Shown one piece after another: positions 59,213 through 64,000 of a stretch of DNA of 64,000 bases. This stretch comes from Caulobacteraceae bacterium. GTDB lineage: Bacteria > Pseudomonadota > Alphaproteobacteria > Caulobacterales > Caulobacteraceae. The translations under genes and the position numbers were made by a program. The stretch's first letter is position 1; the number at the start of each line of letters is the position of its first letter. The notes under the pieces are model-generated. The model made no database searches and had not been told where the DNA came from. It worked only from the letters and a program-made list of their open reading frames with translations. Location: assembly GCA_947475735.1 (NCBI GenBank), contig CANJLQ010000002.1, positions 267,513 to 331,512 of the forward strand, in the 5' to 3' direction.

Positions 59213-61321
59213 ATGGGCCCTGAGGCGCGGCTGGCGCGTTGGCGTCCGGTGAGCACCAATCCGTTGAAGCGCCTGACCCCGCCGCCCGCATGGCGCGACC
59301 GAGCAGAACGAGTGCTGGCCTCGGCGGGCGCGCGCGCCGCGGTCTGGCGCGACTGGGTCGTCGCGAACGACCCTGTTTACGGCTCCTTTCGCCGGCCGGG
59401 CCGGGCCGAAAAGATCGCGGCCTCCGTCACCCTGTCGCTGATCCTTGCGGTCGCCCTGTTCCTCATCCTGTTCGACTGGAACTGGCTCAGGGGTCCGATC
59501 GGCCGCTGGGCCTCGACCGAGTACGACCGGGAAGTCGCGCTGCGCGGCGACCTTGACGTCAACCTTTTCAGCTGGACGCCGTCGGTGGTGGTGAACGACC
59601 TGACGTTCGGTGGCCCCGACTGGGCGCGAGAGCGCGACACGGTCACCGCCGAGCGGATCGAGGCCAGCGTGCGCCTGAGGGCCCTGCTGGCAGGGCGTCT
59701 GGAGATGCCGCTTCTGTCCATCACCCGCCCCCGCGCCGTCCTGATCGTGGCAGAAGACGGCCGCCAGAGCTGGGACCTCAATCCCGACGAGCCCGACGAC
59801 GGCCAGGGCCTGAAACTGCCGCTCATCAACCGACTGGTGATCCAGGAGGGTCAGCTCAGCGTCGACGATCAGGGACGCGACATCACCCTGGAGGCCCAGG
59901 TCACCGCGCGCGAGGCGACCAGCGCGGCCGAGGGCGAGACCGGCTTTCTGCTGACCGGCGATGGCACCCTCGAGGGCTCTCCCCTGACCCTGCGGATCGA
60001 GGGTGGGCCGTTTATCAACATCCGCCGCGACCGGCCCTACGCCTTCAAGGCGACGCTGGAAGGAGCCCGGTCACAGCTGATCGCCGACGGCTCGATCACC
60101 CGCCCCTTCGATCTGGGCCAGTTCCAGGCCACCCTGTCGCTGCGGGGCCAGGATCTGAACGACCTCTACAACCTGACCCGGATCGCCCTGCCCAACACAC
60201 CGCCCTATCGCCTCGCAGGCACCCTGACCCGCGACGATCGCGTGTGGACCTTCGCGGACTTCGACGGTCGCGTCGGCGCTTCGGACCTGTCGGGCGATGT
60301 TCGGGTCGAGGGGGGCGAACGGCTCAATGTGCAGGCCGACCTGCGCTCGCAGCGCCTGGACCTCGACGACCTCATCGCCATCCTGGGCGGATCGACCCGC
60401 ACCAACGCCGCCGGGACGGAAACCACCACGATCAGCTCTGGTGGGGCGCCGGGACGTTTGCTGCCCGCCGCCAGCCTCCAGACCGAGCGGCTGCGGACGA
60501 TGGACGGCACCCTGACCTATCGCGCGGTGTCGGTGAAGGCCAACGATCTGGATGTCCGTCAGGTGCGTCTGGGCGCGGTGCTGGAGGCCGGAGTGCTGGA
60601 CCTCGATCCGGTGTCCTTCGCCTTCAACCGGGGCGAACTGAACGGCACGGCGCGGATAAACGCGACGCGCGACCGCCCCTACAGCGCCATCGACTTCCGC
60701 CTGGCGGGTTATCCGCTGGAGTCCATCGTGCCGGCTCGGGGCGGCGTCGCTCCCATCACAGGCCGGGCGCTGGGACGGGCGCGGCTGGAGGGCCCGGGGG
60801 CCTCGATCCACGACTTCGCCTCGACCGCCAAGGGATCGATCAGTCTGGTGGTGCCCCAGGGTCAGATGCGCACGGCCTTCGCGGAGCTGCTGGGCGTCAA
60901 CGCCTCGGCGGGGCTGACGCGGCTGCTTCGCGGAGACGATTCGCAGAGCACCATCCGCTGCGGCGTGGCGGACTTCGACGTAACCAACGGCGTGGCTCGG
61001 GCGCGGACCCTGGTCGTCGACACCGACGTGGTGCTGGCCAGCGGATCGGGCACGATCAACCTGGGCACCGAGCAGATGAACCTGAAGATCGACGGCGAGA
61101 GCAAACGCCCCCGCCTGCTGCGCCTGTGGACGCCGATCTTGATCCGCGGCCCGCTGACCGGACCCAGCGTCGGCATCGACGCGGGATCCGCCATCGCGCA
61201 GGGCGGGGTGACGGCCATCCTCGCCGCCGTGGTCGCGCCGGTCGCGGCCCTGTTCGCCTTCGTCGATCCGGGCCTGGCCGAGGACGCCAACTGCGGCTCG
61301 CTCATCGCCTCGGCGCGGTGA
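59213..61321 (+). CDS. AsmA-family envelope protein
   Basis: A 702-residue protein with one membrane anchor near residues 70-88 (ASVTLSLILAVALFLILFDW) and a large periplasmic domain. The sequence after the anchor (LRGPIGRWASTEYDREVALRGD, then LDVNLFSWTPSVVVNDLTFG) is typical of AsmA. The C-terminal AsmA_2 domain includes RGDDSQSTIRCGVADFDVTNG and GTINLGTEQMNLKIDGESK. AsmA-like proteins form lipid-transport bridges between membranes. The N-terminal 65 residues before the anchor are unusually long. An in-frame GTG at 59249 is an alternative start. Confidence 0.9.
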   Translation: MGPEARLARWRPVSTNPLKRLTPPPAWRDRAERVLASAGARAAVWRDWVVANDPVYGSFRRPGRAEKIAASVTLSLILAVALFLILFDWNWLRGPIGRWASTEYDREVALRGDLDVNLFSWTPSVVVNDLTFGGPDWARERDTVTAERIEASVRLRALLAGRLEMPLLSITRPRAVLIVAEDGRQSWDLNPDEPDDGQGLKLPLINRLVIQEGQLSVDDQGRDITLEAQVTAREATSAAEGETGFLLTGDGTLEGSPLTLRIEGGPFINIRRDRPYAFKATLEGARSQLIADGSITRPFDLGQFQATLSLRGQDLNDLYNLTRIALPNTPPYRLAGTLTRDDRVWTFADFDGRVGASDLSGDVRVEGGERLNVQADLRSQRLDLDDLIAILGGSTRTNAAGTETTTISSGGAPGRLLPAASLQTERLRTMDGTLTYRAVSVKANDLDVRQVRLGAVLEAGVLDLDPVSFAFNRGELNGTARINATRDRPYSAIDFRLAGYPLESIVPARGGVAPITGRALGRARLEGPGASIHDFASTAKGSISLVVPQGQMRTAFAELLGVNASAGLTRLLRGDDSQSTIRCGVADFDVTNGVARARTLVVDTDVVLASGSGTINLGTEQMNLKIDGESKRPRLLRLWTPILIRGPLTGPSVGIDAGSAIAQGGVTAILAAVVAPVAALFAFVDPGLAEDANCGSLIASAR

Positions 61322-61512
61322 GCGGGCCCCTCGCGATATGCCGCGTCCGATTCTGACGTAGACCCCCGCTAGATTGGATCCGTGACCGCCGCTTCACCCG
61401 TCGCCCTTCCAGATTTCGCACTATTCAGACGGTTCGCACCTTTTTTTCCGCTGCGCCCAAACGCGGCTTCATCCGTATCTGACGGGACCCTGTCCCGCTT
61501 CCCTGAGAGACC

Positions 61513-62373
61513 ATGACCCGAAGAGGCCTCATCGCCCCCGCCCTTGGCGCCCTCGTCGCCGCCTGCAGCCCGCTCGGCCTGCTCAACGCCGTGGGTCCCC
61601 GCGATCCGGGCGTGCGTCGGGTCGCGCGCGGCCTGGCCTATGGCGATCACCCGCGCCAGGTCTTCGACGTGTTCGCGCCCAGCACAGCCAGCGCCGAACG
61701 CCCTCTGCCCGTCCTGGTCTTCTTCTACGGCGGTGGCTGGGATTCGGGATCCAAGGACTTGTACGGCTGGGCCGCCCAGGCCCTGGCGGCTCAGGGGTTC
61801 GTCGTGGCCGTTCCCGACTATCGCCTGGTGCCCGAGGTCCATCATCCGGTCTTCATCCAGGACGCGGCCACCGCCACGGCGCGGGTCGCCCAGGTCGCGG
61901 CGAGCTATGGCGGCGACCCCGCCCGACTGGGCGTGCTGGGCCATTCCGCCGGCGCCCACCTGACCATGATGATCGCCCTGGATCGGCGATACATGCAGGC
62001 GGCTGGTGCCCCCGACCTCATCAAGGCCGCCGCCGGTCTGGCCGGCCCCTACGAATTCCTGCCGTTCGACGTGGCGGCCTCGGTCAACGCCTTCGGTCGG
62101 GTCGCCGATCCTCTCCAGACCCAGCCCCTGACCTTCACCCGCGCCGACGCGCCGCCGATCTGGCTCGGTCATGGCACCGCCGACGTGACCGTGCACGACG
62201 AGGATTCCATCCTGCTGGATGCCAAAACGCGCGAACTGGGCGGACGCTCGGAGCTGAAGCTCTATCCCGGCCTGACGCACGAGGATCTGGTCGCGACCTT
62301 CTCGCCCCTGTTCCGCAAGAAGGCCACCGTGCTGGCGGACGTCTCGGCCTTCTTCCGGCGAGAGCTGGGGTAG
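61513..62373 (+). CDS. alpha/beta hydrolase lipoprotein, esterase-like
   Basis: A 286-residue hydrolase with signal GLIAPALGALVAAC ending in a lipobox (Cys18). The oxyanion motif is FFYGGGWDSGS, close to the HGGG of carboxylesterases. The nucleophile is in LGHSAGAHL near residue 140, the acid probably in GHGTADVTVHDE, and the His in GLTHEDLVA. The fold is that of the BD-FAE/esterase group acting on acyl esters; the substrate is unknown. The 190-base gap before it includes a T-rich stretch at 61440-61447. It is followed by amn after 31 bases. Confidence 0.88.
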   Translation: MTRRGLIAPALGALVAACSPLGLLNAVGPRDPGVRRVARGLAYGDHPRQVFDVFAPSTASAERPLPVLVFFYGGGWDSGSKDLYGWAAQALAAQGFVVAVPDYRLVPEVHHPVFIQDAATATARVAQVAASYGGDPARLGVLGHSAGAHLTMMIALDRRYMQAAGAPDLIKAAAGLAGPYEFLPFDVAASVNAFGRVADPLQTQPLTFTRADAPPIWLGHGTADVTVHDEDSILLDAKTRELGGRSELKLYPGLTHEDLVATFSPLFRKKATVLADVSAFFRRELG

Positions 62374-62404
62374 AGCGTCACCGTTTCCTAATGTAGAGGA
62401 GGCC

Positions 62405-63862
62405 ATGACAGAGCACATGACCAGGGCGCTGAGCGCGCCCGAGGCGCTGGAGCGCCTCAACACCCTCTACGCCGACGCCGTCGCCAATCTGCGCCAGGCC
62501 GTCCGCACCTACCTCCAGACCGGACAGACCCCCGACCCGACGATCCGGGCGCGCGGCCTGTTCTGCTATCCGCGCCTGCGAATGCGCTGGTTCGGCGACC
62601 GACCCGAGAACCTGGCCCAGCGCGCCTATGCCCGCATTTCCAAGCCGGGCATCTACTCGACCACGGTCACCCGCCCGGACCTGTTCGGTCCCTATATCGC
62701 CGAGCAGCTGCGCCTGCTCGAGGCCGACTACGGCGCGACGTTCGAGGTCGAGCCCTCGGATCAGGAGATCCCCTTCCCCTATGTTCTGGACGGCTCAGAG
62801 GTGGTGCTGGACCGGTCGATGACGGCGTCCATCGCCCGTCATTTCCCGACCACCGACCTGGCCAACATCGGCGACGAGATCTCCGACGGCCTGTTCGACT
62901 TGGGCGAGGATTTCCCCCTGTCGCAGTTCGACGGCCTGCGCACCGACTTCTCCCTGGCCCGACTGCGCCACTACACCGGCACCCCGGTCGAGGACGTCCA
63001 GTCCTATATCCTCTTCACCAACTATCACCGCTACGTCGACGAGTTCGTGCGCTGGGCCTGCGCCCAGCTGGCCGATCCGAACTCCCCCTATGAGACCCTG
63101 TCGTGCGCCGGCGGCGTGGTGATCGACCGATCCAATCCCGATCCGGAGCTGGCCATCGCCGATGCGGCCTGGCGCAAGCACCAGATGCCCGCCTACCACC
63201 TGACCGCGCCAGGCTGGGAGGGCGTCAGCCTGGTCAATATCGGGGTGGGACCCTCGAACGCCAAGACGATCTGCGACCACCTGGCCGTCACCCGGCCGCA
63301 TGCCTGGATGATGATCGGCCACTGCGGCGGCCTGCGTCCCAGCCAGACCATCGGCGACTATGTGCTGGCCCACGCCTATCTCAGAGACGACCATGTGCTG
63401 GACGCCGTCCTGCCGCCGGATATCCCGATCCCGAGCATCGCCGAGGTCCAGCGCGCCCTCTACGACGCCGCCAAGTCCGTCTCGGGCATGCCGGGCGAAG
63501 AGGTGAAGCGACGCCTGCGCACCGGCACGGTGGTCACCACCGACGACCGCAACTGGGAGCTGCGCTATTCCAAGTCCGCGCTTCGCTTCAACCAGTCGCG
63601 CGCCGTCGCCATCGACATGGAGAGCGCCACCATCGCCGCCCAGGGCTACCGCTTCCGCGTGCCCTACGGGACCCTGCTGTGCGTGTCGGACAAGCCGCTG
63701 CACGGCGAGATCAAGCTGCCGGGCCAGGCCAACCGCTTCTACGAGGGTTCCATCTCGGAGCACCTGCAGATCGGCATCCAGGCGGTCGATCTGTTGAGGA
63801 AAGAGGGCGCGAACCTGCACAGCCGCAAGCTGCGCGCCTTCGACGAGCCGCCGTTCAGATAA
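62405..63862 (+). CDS. amn: AMP nucleosidase
   Basis: A 485-residue enzyme that hydrolyses AMP to adenine and ribose-5-phosphate, regulating adenylate pools. The N-terminal regulatory domain holds RARGLFCYPRLRMRWFGDRP. The C-terminal nucleoside-phosphorylase-like domain has VSLVNIGVGPSNAKTICDH, MMIGHCGGLRPSQTIGDYVL, AVAIDMESATIAAQGYRFRV with the ligand-binding Glu, and LLCVSDKPLHGEIK. The length matches E. coli Amn. GGAGG three bases before the ATG is a strong ribosome site. The stop codon is directly followed by tandem repeats. Confidence 0.95.
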   Translation: MTEHMTRALSAPEALERLNTLYADAVANLRQAVRTYLQTGQTPDPTIRARGLFCYPRLRMRWFGDRPENLAQRAYARISKPGIYSTTVTRPDLFGPYIAEQLRLLEADYGATFEVEPSDQEIPFPYVLDGSEVVLDRSMTASIARHFPTTDLANIGDEISDGLFDLGEDFPLSQFDGLRTDFSLARLRHYTGTPVEDVQSYILFTNYHRYVDEFVRWACAQLADPNSPYETLSCAGGVVIDRSNPDPELAIADAAWRKHQMPAYHLTAPGWEGVSLVNIGVGPSNAKTICDHLAVTRPHAWMMIGHCGGLRPSQTIGDYVLAHAYLRDDHVLDAVLPPDIPIPSIAEVQRALYDAAKSVSGMPGEEVKRRLRTGTVVTTDDRNWELRYSKSALRFNQSRAVAIDMESATIAAQGYRFRVPYGTLLCVSDKPLHGEIKLPGQANRFYEGSISEHLQIGIQAVDLLRKEGANLHSRKLRAFDEPPFR

Positions 63863-64000
63863 GGGCGCTAACGCTCGGCTCGCGGAGCCTCGCTGCCTGA
63901 GCGCGGGCTGGGGGCGCTACCGCTCGGCTCGCGGAGCCTCGCTGCCTGAGCGCGGGCTGGGGGCGCTACCGCTCGGCTCGCGGAGCCTCGCTGCCTGAGC
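63863..64000. repeat. tandem 48/49-bp hairpin repeats, family C copy 2, runs off window
   Basis: Units begin at 63863, 63912 and 63961, the last cut by the window edge. Each holds the hairpin GGCTC-GCG-GAGCC as in the 11547 array. Units two and three are identical as far as seen and differ from the first copy at GCTAC for GCTAA; the first unit is closest to the 11547 sequence. The array starts at the base after the amn stop codon. Confidence 0.93.

Overview
This is a GC-rich chromosomal window from a Caulobacterales-type alphaproteobacterium, most likely Brevundimonas or a close relative. This placement rests on recognised proteins: a GyrB typical of the group, a TonB receptor of the TonB-Xanth-Caul type, an UrcA-family protein, long Ala/Glu-rich tails, and a HisKA_2 sensor kinase. 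No 16S gene is present, so the genus is an inference. I see no rRNA, tRNA, CRISPR array, transposase, prophage or plasmid gene. Coding density is high and almost all genes are core or housekeeping genes.

Layout. 1-6.5 kb: 3' part of gyrB, a TonB-dependent receptor, a secreted hypothetical protein and an exported alpha/beta hydrolase. 6.5-7.8 kb: a compositionally different patch with an HNH nuclease gene and a tiny protein with three Cys-Pro-Ala-Gly repeats. 7.8-11.6 kb: argH, a small lipoprotein and lysA, divergent from a TlpA-like thioredoxin. 12-14.2 kb: BolA, a degenerate aldo/keto reductase, the monothiol glutaredoxin Grx4 and a thioesterase. 14.4-24.6 kb: a sensor kinase, ribosomal S4, superoxide dismutase, glutathione-dependent formaldehyde dehydrogenase, a sirtuin, TrmJ, an S1/P1 nuclease and a nitroreductase. 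24.7-31 kb: an M28 peptidase, an FAD enzyme and the divergent glmM/glmS pair. 31-37.4 kb: a hydroxyacid dehydrogenase, an SH3 protein, and fabA-fabB-antiporter-fabI-doxX. 37.7-41.5 kb: GST, YegP and ffh-rpsP-rimM. 41.8-50.8 kb: ppc, UrcA, a hybrid kinase, an M3 peptidase, murI and a START-like protein. 50.9-54.3 kb: katG and oxyR. 54.4-64 kb: acnA, ccmAB, an AsmA protein, an esterase and AMP nucleosidase.

Functional themes are oxidative stress (sodA, katG, oxyR, BolA/Grx4, glutathione-dependent enzymes), envelope biogenesis (glmM, glmS, murI, fabABI, small lipoproteins, AsmA) and translation/secretion (rpsD, rpsP, rimM, ffh, trmJ).

The most unusual signals are not new gene cassettes. They are: (1) at least six families of intergenic inverted or tandem repeats, including a 48-bp hairpin unit repeated in tandem directly after the stop codons of two unrelated genes, and one element whose arm supplies the Shine-Dalgarno of ccmA; (2) an aldo/keto-reductase-like protein that has lost its catalytic tetrad and sits between BolA and Grx4; (3) an OxyR without the second redox cysteine; (4) four convergent gene pairs whose stop codons interlock in the same CTAG; (5) the triple-repeat cysteine mini-protein beside an HNH nuclease; and (6) an apparent CTG start codon for an antiporter. 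I found no clear new multi-gene defence or biosynthetic system.
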